The notes under the pieces are model-generated. The model saw only the letters and a program-made list of their open reading frames with translations. It was not told where the DNA came from and made no database searches. Made by a program: the position numbers and the translations under genes. Of a stretch of 64,000 bases of DNA, positions 32,348-44,200 are shown piece by piece (position 1 is the stretch's first letter; each line of letters starts with the position of its first letter). This DNA is from Oopsacas minuta (taxonomy: Eukaryota > Porifera > Hexactinellida > Lyssacinosida > Leucopsacidae): NCBI GenBank assembly GCA_024704765.1, contig JAKMXF010000318.1:304159-368158 (forward strand), in the 5' to 3' direction.

Positions 32348-33451
32348 TCAGTCGATTAGAGAAGTATGTAGCTCCATTGAGTTAACAGTAGTATAACGGA
32401 TACTAGCAATCTTCTTAAGAGTATATCCTTGATAACAGCTGTAAAGTAAATAAGCACAATACAGAAGGGAGAGAGATCCGTTCATTACTAGCAAACCAAT
32501 AAACTGCATGTATATAGCTACCAGTTTGAATGGTTGAAACACATTAGCACTGTAAGCTACAGAGTAATGTATATTGAAGTAATACCCAAACCAACAGGAG
32601 TTCTCAAGCACACTACCAATCACTGTAACGATTATAATATCTAACCACTGGCCTGAGAAATATATAAGCAATAAGGCTAGTATAAACATAGAAAAGTATT
32701 TATAAGACCTCTGTAGAGTCTCTTGATGATGGATCACGCTAGGAGCTAGTTTTTGGGAGAGAGCTTCCAGTTTCCTTTGTCTTAACACAAAATATAACCT
32801 TCTAGTTTGTACAATTAGGATTATCAGCTGTACTAACACTATTAAACTATATGCAATGTTACCGAGTATGAGTGTGTACTGAATTGGTGTTATTATCAGA
32901 GTTATTACAGTTAGAACCATGGATATCGATAAATAGATATTGAGAGATCTCCATCGAGGATGTTCTGAGTAAGATTTAATAAGAAATATAGTTAGAGCAT
33001 TAAGCAATACTAACAGCATTATATCAGCTGTATTTGTAAGAGCATACAGGAAGTAATAGCCAGGACCTCTGTGGTAATAGAAGCCGAGAGAACTAACTGG
33101 GTTAATAGTACAAGAATTGGAGAGATTAAGACTTATAACGGAGGGTGTACCTCGTATTTGTAGCACAATAGAATCTATAACTTCAAGAAACTTCTGTATA
33201 CCTTCGTCTACAGAAATAAAGCACAAAAATAGATCTCTTACAAATATGGTCCTTAAGTTGTAAAGAGAATATTTCCTCTCTAAAGTAGAAGGATCATTCT
33301 TCCTCTCTTTCATATCACTATAAGTGTGTATAGCGTGTTTGACTAACGCAACACATCCTATAACAGAGATTGGTACAAGTATAAGATCAATGATTAGATT
33401 AGCATTGTATAGGATCTCTTGTATCGTGATTATAACAGCTGAAGGAATCAT
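32348..33451 (-). CDS. Orphan multipass membrane protein, possibly 7-TM receptor-like
   Basis: Frame of 367 residues with about seven hydrophobic segments, near residues 15-38, 75-90, 132-155, 170-190, 193-215, 255-280 and 310-340. I see none of the class A receptor hallmarks (DRY, NPxxY). One sequon (NLSNSC) lies in a predicted extracellular loop. The protein could be an orphan receptor or a transporter-like membrane protein. An AG of the sequence ATTATAG directly abuts the ATG. The next gene on the strand (POLR3B) starts 184 bp after its stop. Confidence 0.6.
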   Translation of the reverse strand: MIPSAVIITIQEILYNANLIIDLILVPISVIGCVALVKHAIHTYSDMKERKNDPSTLERKYSLYNLRTIFVRDLFLCFISVDEGIQKFLEVIDSIVLQIRGTPSVISLNLSNSCTINPVSSLGFYYHRGPGYYFLYALTNTADIMLLVLLNALTIFLIKSYSEHPRWRSLNIYLSISMVLTVITLIITPIQYTLILGNIAYSLIVLVQLIILIVQTRRLYFVLRQRKLEALSQKLAPSVIHHQETLQRSYKYFSMFILALLLIYFSGQWLDIIIVTVIGSVLENSCWFGYYFNIHYSVAYSANVFQPFKLVAIYMQFIGLLVMNGSLSLLYCAYLLYSCYQGYTLKKIASIRYTTVNSMELHTSLID

Positions 33452-33570
33452 CTATAATTCTAACTGATTTATATAATATAATAAAACTTAATATCACAAA
33501 CTAATATAGTGCATAAACTCAACTACACAGTTAATCTCCTGACACATGTATTTACATATAATACGTATAT

Positions 33571-34369
33571 CTATTTACAAGCACTATAAGCAGCCTCATC
33601 TACTAGCCAGGATACTAGTTTAGCCTTGACTAGTCCAGCAGGTAATACGTCATCAGGCTTGTCAGGCTTGATACATCTCTTCAGGGCATCTGCCTTGCTT
33701 GATCCTGTGGTGACTATTGCAGTATGTTTAGAGTTATTGAGTACAGGATAAGTCATGGTAATACGATTAGGTGGAGGCTTAGGAGAGTTTGTAATTGGAA
33801 TAATCCATTCTTTGCTTTCATCAAGTCCTATATAATAGACCAAATTGATAAATATTGCAAATATATGAGGTTAATAGAGTACCTTGATGTTGTGGGAAGA
33901 GAGAGCAGGTATGTCCATCAGGTCCCATTCCTAACAGCAACAGATCGAATTCAGGAAGATTCTTACCGAACACGCTCTCAAGCTTGTCTCTGTAACCTTT
34001 AGCGGCTACTTCAAGCTCAGTTGTTGGATCTATGCGGAATATGTTTTTATCTGGGAGAGGGACATGATCAAACAATGCTTTCTTGTACTCTCCATAAGTA
34101 CTGGCTTCATCGTCTAACGGCACGTGACGCTCATCGCAGAAAAATACCCGCCAATTGTCCCACTTAATATCAGCTGACTTCACCTTAAGAACCTCTGACA
34201 ATGCTTTTATCAAACTACCTCCTGACAAACCAATAGTGAATACACCGCGAGCTTGGATAGCTTCCGTAGCTGACTGTAGAACCAATTTATCTAGGTGTGA
34301 GGATAATTCCTCCTGTAGCTTATCCTGTTTCAGCACGATTACCTCGATACTACCTTTAACTTCTGCCAT
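33571..34369 (-). CDS. PGLS: 6-phosphogluconolactonase, two exons
   Basis: Exons 34369-33883 and 33827-33571 with a 55 bp phase 1 intron (donor GTACTC, acceptor ATATAG); total 247 residues. The enzyme hydrolyses 6-phosphogluconolactone in the oxidative pentose phosphate pathway in the cytosol. Signatures in order: FTIGLSGGSL near residue 43, FFCDERHVP near 75, the active-site region LLLGMGPDGHTCSLFP near 140, and SPKPPPNRITMTYPVLN. The two halves join in the middle of a conserved stretch (FPQHQ-G-LDESKEW), confirming the junction. Confidence 0.93.
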
Positions 34370-35227
34370 TCGATATTGCTAAGGATATACGTAGCCGATA
34401 ATATCTACAATCATAGCATTCTATACACAAAAGAATGCTATGCTATTGCTATGACTATGGCTTATAGAAAGTTATGCTAGAAGCTAATTCTAATTTATAA
34501 GTGGTGGAAATTTAAGACCCTTGATTATTATTAGGAAACCAAAAGATTTTCAAATTGTTCAGATATATATCGGGGGAAATACAGATTTAAATTCAGAACG
34601 GCGAAGTCTAATCAATGTTTCTTCAAAGTCATCACTTCTAAATGAAGTGGAGGAGTTGGCTCGTATTCCCGAGTCCGACTCCTTTGTAAATATTAAAAGA
34701 GTGTATAATACACAATTAGTAACCTTGTCTATACAGATGTGTAGCTGGGATTACACTATATATTATGTCAGTACACGCATTTGTAAGTGCCCGTACTTGA
34801 TCCTCTGTATCTACAATTGTTTTCCTATAGGGCTAGGAGATAAATTCCTGATCAATTTTATGGAAGCGTAGTCATTAAAATTTCCAATTTGAGACCGATA
34901 TAACTAAGATTGTTCTAAATAAAATATTTAATTTAACAGTAATAAACAATGCATTAGTGTAAACTTATTGAACAAATGTTGGCGTAAACAATGCCAATGC
35001 TTAAAATGGTAGAATTTATGTATGTATGTATGTATCCTGCATGCAAACTGATAACTTGTAAACAAACATTGGAAGAGTTACTATACAAGGCCACAGGGGC
35101 AAATTATATAACGCTTAAAATCTACAAAGTTTGTAAGAAGTGTGTGAGTACTTCGTAGATAACTTATAGCAACGTAAATAGTCTATAAATATGTACAATC
35201 AGCAGCTCTGTGAAAAGCTAAAAACAT
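34370..35227. other. Intergenic, 858 bp
   Basis: Between the PGLS start and the HECT ligase stop. It contains an 11 bp perfect-arm hairpin at 34412-34442 and a TATG microsatellite near 35018-35035. A 116-codon open frame at 34521-34871 has no recognisable feature and is not called. Confidence 0.5.
34412..34442. repeat. Short inverted repeat
   Basis: The arms are CATAGCATTCT (34412-34422) and its exact complement (34432-34442), with a 9 bp loop, in the leader region before PGLS. Confidence 0.6.
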
Positions 35228-38200
35228 CTAATTCTCATCCCAGAGAGGATCTCTTCTTGCATTGATGGTGTATAGCAAATGATCCCGCATAACTTCTAGG
35301 GAAGAGTATTGAGGGAGTTTGATTTGGAATATGCAGGTTTCTGCACGAATAAATCGTTCATCCAGGTTACTAGCACCCTTGGAGTCTGGGGCAGCTATTA
35401 TCATAGGAAAGGGGGGAGTGTGTCGTATTTCTTCACCTCCTTGACTACAAGGACACTCTGATGGAATTCGTTCCAAATTGCAGGCAAATTTGATAAACCT
35501 GCGTAATTCTTCTTGAGAGAAGCTCTTTAGAACTTGCCAGAAGAATTGTATGTGTTTGTCTGCTTCAAGGAGACCCACAGAATATTTGGTATGTCGCATG
35601 AGGAATCCAATCTCTATTTGAGGAGTACCACATATCTTAAACTCTAATCCTTCAGGAGAGAAGAGTTTTAGAATGTGGATTGGTAGGGTAGCTGCTATCC
35701 CACACTTGATGGCATCAACTTTCTTCTCACAGCTGTACTCTTTCAATTTAGCTTTTCTCATAAGTGATACATAAAATTCTCTTTGGGAGAATATTGGAGA
35801 GTTTGGGAGAGATTGTCCACAATGTTTTCTCATAAGTTTAAGAAATTCAGAAGGTTTCTTCTCCTTTTCTTTGAGTTCAGAGGACTCTTGGAATGAAGGC
35901 AGTACCTCTTCTTCTTCTATAGCTTCGTATAGCAGAGAATCAAAATCCTCCATCTCTATGTCTAGCAGTTGCTGAGTCAGGTTATAAGTAACTCTGTCAA
36001 TCTCACAGAGATCTGTATTGTCAGGAGCTAGAGATAACAGCTGTTTCCAGAAGATGGGCATTAAATCTAGTGGAAGAGGTATGTTAGCACGTAGAGATAC
36101 ACCAATAAACATTCCTAGATACATTAGCAGTCTCTCCTCTAAGTATGTCATAGGGGTAGGATTTAAAATGTATCTGTCTTTATGAAAGCCAGCTCCTGCA
36201 CTGGGACAAGAGACGAATAAGGGTAGAGAGGAGGATTTGATTTCTACTACAATTCTCCAAATAAAGTGTCTGAATGAACCAGCATTTCCATGAACTCCAG
36301 GCATCCTAACGTCGAAAGCATAGGTCGGTTCTCCGCCTATTTGTCGCAGGTCTACACAAAGCTGGGGTGAAGGAGTTCTGGTGAGTTGCTGAACTCCCTG
36401 ATAGAATTCTGACCCCCATGGAGAGGTCTGGGTTCCTTCCACACTGTGTAATGCATCAATCTCTATAACAGGGGGATCCTTGCCTGCTCTCCTAGCAGTG
36501 CTTTTAATAAGAAATTCCAATATCTTGGTTTGGTTGTCATAGAATAACAAGTGTCGTTTGGAGAGGAGAGCGTTGCCCAGGCTCTCAGTGTTGGTAGCAG
36601 CACTCCTGAAATCTGTGAAAGGAATAAGATCCTCGAATAAAGCATTCAGTTTTGTTAGAATAACATATCTAACTCGTACCACAGAAATAGGAATATTCTG
36701 CAAGATTTGAGTACAAGGATGTGATAAGAGAGCTTCAGAAGGCCAGATTTCATTAGCTTTTAATACTGATGGAGTAAGAGATAGATTTCTACAGATTAAG
36801 TTTACAAAGTAAACCAGAGCTTGATCCATCTCAAAGCTCCAATCGATATACGCCTCCTCTGTCATTATATCACCTAACAATTCTCCAGTCAAACCATAAC
36901 CACAGCAAGCTAGGCCGCGAGATAGAGAACGAATATCTTTCTTAGTAGCTTCTAAACAAATGTTCTTGAAGGCTACAAGATTAATTGTACCCTCTTTTGT
37001 AAGATCCCATCTCCTGAATATCCTATTCAGATACTCTGCCATGGTTGGTTTGCCTCGAATAGCGTCAAAGAATCGATACAACAAGTTGTCTGGCCTTTCG
37101 CTGTTGAGGATATTTTGCTTGCTAACCTTCTCTTTGGTTCCTCTCTCACTGAGAGTAGTAGGTCTAGATTCTGGGGGAATACAAGACATGAATATTTTGG
37201 TAACAGCTTGTCTAATCTGAGGTTTTATCTCTTTCTTGTCTTCTGTGAATATTCTTGATTTGCAGTATTTGTCAAGAGCTTCGTTCAGTTTCTGGTCCTC
37301 TCCCATAAAGAAGGAGGAGGAGGCCAGAGATACGGATAGGTTAGACGGGACCTTTTCATCCAGAGAAGAAACGTACTTTGGAATTTCTCTGAGTATCTCT
37401 TCTCTAACTTGCGTAGCTTTTGAGGAGTGTTTCAACTCTATAACTGCTATACCTAATAACTCTAATACTTCTTTCTTAGGACTATTGCTCAAAGAAGGAG
37501 AAGATGAGGGAGTAGATTGTGGAGTAGAAGTAGGAATACTGATAGGTGTAGCTTGTATCTTTTCTTCCTCAGTCAATGTCACTGGAGGTGATTGAGAATC
37601 TGTTTGAGCTGATTCTTTAGGAATATCTTCAACGGTAGGTGTGGCTGTTGTAGTTGTTACGTCAGCATTACTCTCAGGCTTGTCAGTTGGAGGAGGAATC
37701 TCTTCAGTCTTCTTCAGAGCACTGGTCTCTACTTTATATATTTTCCTATGTGGTAGATACAGTTCATCATTTACAAGTCCTCCATGCATAACGGTTATAG
37801 ATTTAATAGCATCGATTACGTCATCAGGTTTCAACTGAGAATTCAAGCCGGTAATCACTAATAATCTCCTGCTGGTGTTCAGGTTGAGAATTTCGCGAGA
37901 AGCTTCAAAGGCTAACTTATTCATTGATTCTGTTTCTCGTTGTGTGTACAGATCGTCTAAGAGTGAGAAATTGTAGTAGAGAGATGTCAGCCAAGTATCA
38001 GATATTTTCTCTTTCGGCTTCTCTATCGGTTTCTTTTCTGTAACAGCTGGTCTCCTTGGTCGTTTGTCCTTCTTTCTGCCAGAAGGCAGTCCTCTATCGA
38101 CAGGATCTTTTACACTTATTTCAGCTTTGTGAATGGAAATTGAAGTTTGGTGTTCTGAGTAAGGCGTGGTACGCTGCACCTCTTCGTGAGCAACGATGAG

Positions 38201-41200
38201 ATTTAATAGAGTTTGGAAGTAGGTTGAGAACTTACCGCTACCCCCTTTAGTTACAGAAGTTGGTAAATGTAAACTCTTACTCTCTTCGATAATATTTGTA
38301 GAATCATTACCGGGAAATGAGTTTAATTCTTTCCCAAACAATTCAATTAGTTCTTCCTGTAAATAATGAATCTTCCTGAAAGAATCAATCAGAGAATTAG
38401 CAGAAGCAGGGTCTATACTCATAGCAGTACGAATGAGGTCTGCTAAGAGAGAGAACACTATTTCCCTTAAATAGGGAGGGGAATTGGTAGAATGAATGAA
38501 TTCGGTAATCCACTCAATACACTGCTTCAATAGAGGCATATAATCAGATATCACGAACAGAGCAGGTTTTTCTAGACACTCTTCAACTTCTAAAGAAGTA
38601 TCTTTAGGATCAGAGAGTTCTTCATCAATTAGAAAGCTTGGAACCTCACCAAAGGTTAGAGCGTCCAAAAGATCTTGTTGCTCATCCTTAGTTAAATGTT
38701 CGCTTATCTCGGAAGAGGGGATAGCTTTGCTCTTAGGCTTTGAAGGTTTTGTATCTTCATCGAATAAACTATCTTTTGTGTCTTTGGGAGTGATAGAAGG
38801 TATTTGAATACGTTTGTCTTTGAGGAAGTTAGAAAATTCCTGCAGGAAAGCTAGCCCGAGTGGGAGATCAGGATGTATACCAAATACTTCTACATTTGCT
38901 CCAGGATCACGCATGGTAGTCATCTGCAAGTGTATTCGGTTATCTGGTACAAGGAGAACTGGGAATTTGGCTCCACAATACGGCTGGATAGCAATATCTT
39001 TTGAGAGGACATTAGGGTATCTAACTATCTCGAAAAAGTTAACAGAATTCTTAGGTGGTTTATGAGAAGAAGGATGACCTTTGTACACGAACACTCTCAC
39101 CCATGGTCCTTCCGTTTTAGAAATAACTACGCTAGAAGCCTCGACACGACAAGCTGTGGCTGTAGACGGCTTGGGAGGAGGTTTAGCACCTGTACACATC
39201 TGACAAGAAGTATCAGCTCCAGGATTGCTAAAGGTACAGGTGGGACAAAGCCATTCTTTAGGAGCTTCTTCCTTTTTCGTCATTTCTCCGTCTGATACGT
39301 GTTTACATGCGACTAGCACACACGCAGCTGTAGGAATCTCTATGTCCATACTCTCTCTAGAGGCTGTAATAGGAACACTTACATTGGATATTGCATTGCT
39401 GCTCTGTTGGAAGATAGAACAAATCTCTGCTGAGATACTTTCTAGACTGTGTGCGTCATGACACTCAGAAATGAGTGCATAGAGTGTGCTACTGATGACC
39501 TGGGAATTCTTGTAGAAAAGAGATGCTATCTTGTTATCCAGAGCACTTATACAGTCAGAAGGCTGTAGGGATGATAGTCCTGACCAGGGTATTTGTGTAG
39601 AGTCTGGGAGAGCTGTAGCTAGACTCAAATAGGAAAACTGTTTGAGATAAGATATGCGAGTGATCAGGAGTTCAGGAGGTGAGCAGATAGGAGTCTGTAG
39701 AGGTGAATACTCTGATACAGGGAGTCTAAAATCTGTATGTGCTAGTAAGCTGACCAGGGCAGATTGACAATACTTCATTGTTAGAGCATTTTCATATTTT
39801 ATCAGTGCTCTATGCATATACACGTTGATGGACTGAGATCTAAGGATAGGAATGTTGCTCTTCCTCGCGCCTTTTGGAGGTTTCTCGAGTAAGTCTAGAG
39901 GGTACCAGTAACGTACCAACACGCCTTCATTCTCGAGATAGGTTTCAACTTGCACCAGGTTTGTGGTCTCTTCTTTAGCTAGAACTATTCCGGTCAGACC
40001 AAATGTTTTAGTCATTTCTTTAGTGTTAAACTTAGAACTGCCTCCAGTCTCAGGAGGAGATTTCTTAATTACTAGAATAATATTCTTTCTGACACTCTTA
40101 ATGTTTAGCTTTTCAGCTTCTACTTTCATATCCTCTAGCGTAGGATACTTCAAATTCTGAGGTCGTGTATGTGGCTCGTGTTCGTAAAGACTTTCTGCAA
40201 TCATAACGGCAAAATCACAAAGTCCTTGCTGCAGAGCTCCGACAATATTCTCTCTGCCTAATCTCCTCTCGTTATCGTTTCTGAATCTACGGTCTAGAGC
40301 TGGGAATACTCTCTCTTCCCAGGTTTTGATCAGCAGTTTTATAAGTTTATCTCTTTCAGCCTCTGTCTGGACATCATCTGTAGCTTCCTTATCAATATCT
40401 TCCCCTAATCCGACCCTTCCTCCAGGTCCTATCCACACCATATCATTGAGAGAATCGATCAGTTCGTATTGGTAGAATAGCTTAGCGTTATAGCCAGTGC
40501 TGTCACTTGTCTCTGGATAGAAAACTTTAACTCCTTCTGGCTCTTTCTCAATCTCTTTCTTAGCCTCTTTGTTCTCTGAGTTTTGAACAACTAACGGGTT
40601 TTTTTCCTCTGAATCTGACTCGCTGTCACTAGTGGGAGGGAAGGGCAGAGCCGCGAAGAGACGAACTATTTCCTCAGCAGACTCAGCAGAGGGAAGATTG
40701 AGAGCAGCGTCTCTGTGGTGATGTCCAAGATTGTAGGAGAAGTTTCTAGTACCAAAGTTAGCCCATACTTTTGTTCTCTTGAGGAAGCAGAGACAAGGAA
40801 AGAGAGCTTCTGCAACTCCGTTAACTTCTTGAGGTATCTTTTCTCCATTCACGGTTATATATACTCTGCCTAGAGGAGATTTATTCTTCTCTCGAATCCA
40901 ACCCATACCGACTATATCACGTCCTGTTAGTGGCTTAGGAAGACTGAATACGACATTATTCATTGCATCATCTCCTACACAATGCAACACGTTTCCATTG
41001 GATGCAAGCAGACAGGCACCTTGTGGTACTTTCCAAGCATCATCTTCATCTGCTTTAGGCAATTCCTGAGGTGCATACCCCATATAGAAAATGGGATCTT
41101 GTCCTAAATCCTGTACTGGGTTGAAGAGCTCTAGTTCCCAGTAGAAGGACGGAGTGAGAGGAGGTAAGGGCTCTGTAGAGTAGAGACGAATTCCGAATTC

Positions 41201-44200
41201 TTTCAAATCACAAATTGGATCAATAACAACATCCACACGCGTCATTCCATTAGTCATTATAACACCATACACGCGAGGATATGGCCGCTCTATGTCCCAG
41301 ACCAAATTCTTCCTCTCTATAGTCTTCTTGATGGTTATTGGTGGAGCAGGAGGACGAGCACAGTCCCTGTACATCATTCGCAAACTGATCACTTGTTTCT
41401 CTAATACATTGTCTCTGTCTGCTGGATTGCATTGCTTCGCAACTTCAAGGAACTGGTCGAGACAGGTAGGATGTTGTTTCAATATTATCTTTGCCATTTC
41501 ATAGTTTTGAGACAGACGACATAACAACAGGGCAGCTCTCGTTCGTATTTCATTGTACAGTCTACAGAGAGCATACTCAGGTCCACTAGCATCAACAGTT
41601 GGTGATACGTCTCCTAGATCCAGGCTAGGCTGTGAGAGGATAAACAAGAGAGAATTAATCATATCTTCTGATACATTAAGTTTATCTAGTGCTATCATTG
41701 GCAACGAATCTGCTACCAATCTTGCTTGTGGGATCTCAAATGCTTCTTTAGGCACACGGTGTTTGTTGACATCTACTCCGTTCTGTAAGTTTACAAGAGC
41801 TAAAGATTGTTGATCCAAAACTTCCTTCACAACTCCAATGTCTTTGATACAGTCAGTATTCAGGACTCTGACCTGTGCTCCCTTATGGATAGTTTCCTTG
41901 AACCCTCCTAGTATTGCGAGGACAGCTACAAGTGGTTTACCCTCTGCAAAGTACTTGAGAGGTGCCTGAGGAGGAGTTTGATGCAATTCAGTAGCTTTAT
42001 GAATGTTCTTACAAAGCGTATAGATAGAAGTGATAATACTACTGACTAAACCGAGCGTATCAGATATAACCTCCCTTATAGCAGACACCCAAGCATCAGC
42101 TCCACTAGTGCTTAGACTATGGAGCATGTTTATAATCTCAAATGCCATGGACACTGCTACTTGACCACTAATGAAGGGACGGAGAGGATCATTTCTAAGC
42201 ATTTCGTTCTTCTGTTTGCATTCTTCATAAGACTGTTGTCTCTTCAAATCGAATCCTCCTAGGGAAGAAGCTTTTCCAGAAGTTGGTTTTCCTACACTCA
42301 CCAAGAACTGCTTTCCAGCCAATCTCTGAGCAGTCCTCAGTGCCTGTGATCTAGAGGTGGAGCAGTACTCAGCTTTGGTACTGTCTTTCAAGGCAGTCAC
42401 GAGATTGAGGAGTCTAGCTGGATTGAATGGTAGTCCTGATATGTGACATTCGAAGTTTTCCGGTTGGAATATTGGCAAAGGGAGGGCGTGCTTCGGTTCC
42501 TCACCTCTTCTCCTGTGAACATAGACCGTTAATCTACTGTCGTCTTCAGAAGACTCTTCAGGATTCGTAATAACAATTTCCTCTGAGATATTGTCCTCCT
42601 GTTCTTCTCCTGCATAGCTAGTCGTGTCTGGTACCAAGAAATCTCCGAGTTTGAGTAGAAATAATTTTATAATGTTAGAAGCATTTGATTCTGCAGTTTT
42701 CCTAACCATACTGGCATCAAGGCTCTCTAGATCAGATGAACTGTCGTCTAGCATCGTGAAAGAAGAAGCTTGGAAATTTATGGAAAGCGAGTAATCAGGT
42801 AGTAAGATATCTGCACAATCTCTTTCTGTTAGGAGAGGTAGTACCACTCTACACAGCTGGAGAGTCAGATAGACGAGACTAGGAGAAGGTCTGTGGTCAA
42901 GCAACAGGCGAAGAAGTTTACTTACGAAAGAGGATTGACTGATCAACTCTTTGCCTAGTTTGCTCTTAGAGAGTTTGAGTAGAAGAGAGAGAAGGGAATG
43001 GAGCATGCTCGTGGCTAGAATTTCACAAGTGGCAATCAGATTCATTGTTCTGTCTAGATGCTTCTCGAGAAGGAAAGAGATCTGTTTGGACAATGTAAGG
43101 AGAGTGTCAGATATTTCTGAGGGTTTCTTCTTATCTTGCTTATAAATATACTGTAAAGCTAAGTACTGCAATGAACCCCAGGCTAAGTTTATAGTCTTTG
43201 TTATGTTCTTTTCTGAGATCTCCTCTGTACCAATTTGGTAATGCTCCTCACTGAATCCAGGCCCTGAAAAGTTCTGAGTGGACTGACAAGAGAGCAGAGA
43301 GTCTATTACCTTGATTAACTTACTCTGAATCATGACATCATCATCAAACACATAAAGGTCATTAGGAGAAGTTATGCATAAGTAAATAGAGTTCTTAGAA
43401 TATGCGAAAGGTTTAGAAACACAGAGATTAACTGCATTGAAGAAGGTTTTCTTGAAACTGTTTTTCACTTGTGCTACGCAGCCTGATCCGTATAACTCAT
43501 CAATCATAGCTCCCTCTCCGAGCCACCTAATGATGAAAGATAGAGACAGAGGTCCCCAACGCAATACCTTAGACAGGTCTAACAGCTGTTGGATGTATTC
43601 GATTGCTTTCAATCTAGATTTCGCTCGTTTCTTGCAATGTTTACTAGCATTGATAACATTCGCAGCAGTTATGTTCTTAGTCAGACTGATAGCTATATAG
43701 GAGAAGAGCTGGTCTATGTCAGATTTTGTACAAGCAGGTTTCTGAGTTTCTGCTTCTTTCTCACGATATGCTTCTCCTGTGATTTGGGGCACTGATATGG
43801 TACGGGAATAACTGGGTGGTTCAAGTGATAGGCCTATCATGTCTTTAGAATGGGTACGATAGTATTTAGAGCCGAAACAATCAGCTGATTCAATTTGAAA
43901 CAACAAGTGCAATTTCTCAGATATTGTTTCCAGCAGTAACTTCAGTTTAGAGAAAGGCTGAGATGGTTCAGGAATAGGCCGGGGCTCTGCCTTATGCTCG
44001 GGTTTTGTATGTGAATCTTCTGAAGGTTTAGCTTGTGAATCTTCTGAAGGTTTAGCTTGTGAATCCTCTGGAGTTTTAAATTGTGAATCCACTGGAAGTT
44101 TAACCTGTGAATCCTCAGTAGGTTTAGCTTGTGAATCCTCTGGAGGTTTAGATTGTGTATCTTCTGGAGGTTTAGCTTGTGAATCCTCTGTAGGTTTAGA

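Noticed and set aside
34521-34871. 116-codon plus-strand frame
   Set aside because: No recognisable domain, composition like surrounding AT-rich DNA, and no supporting context.
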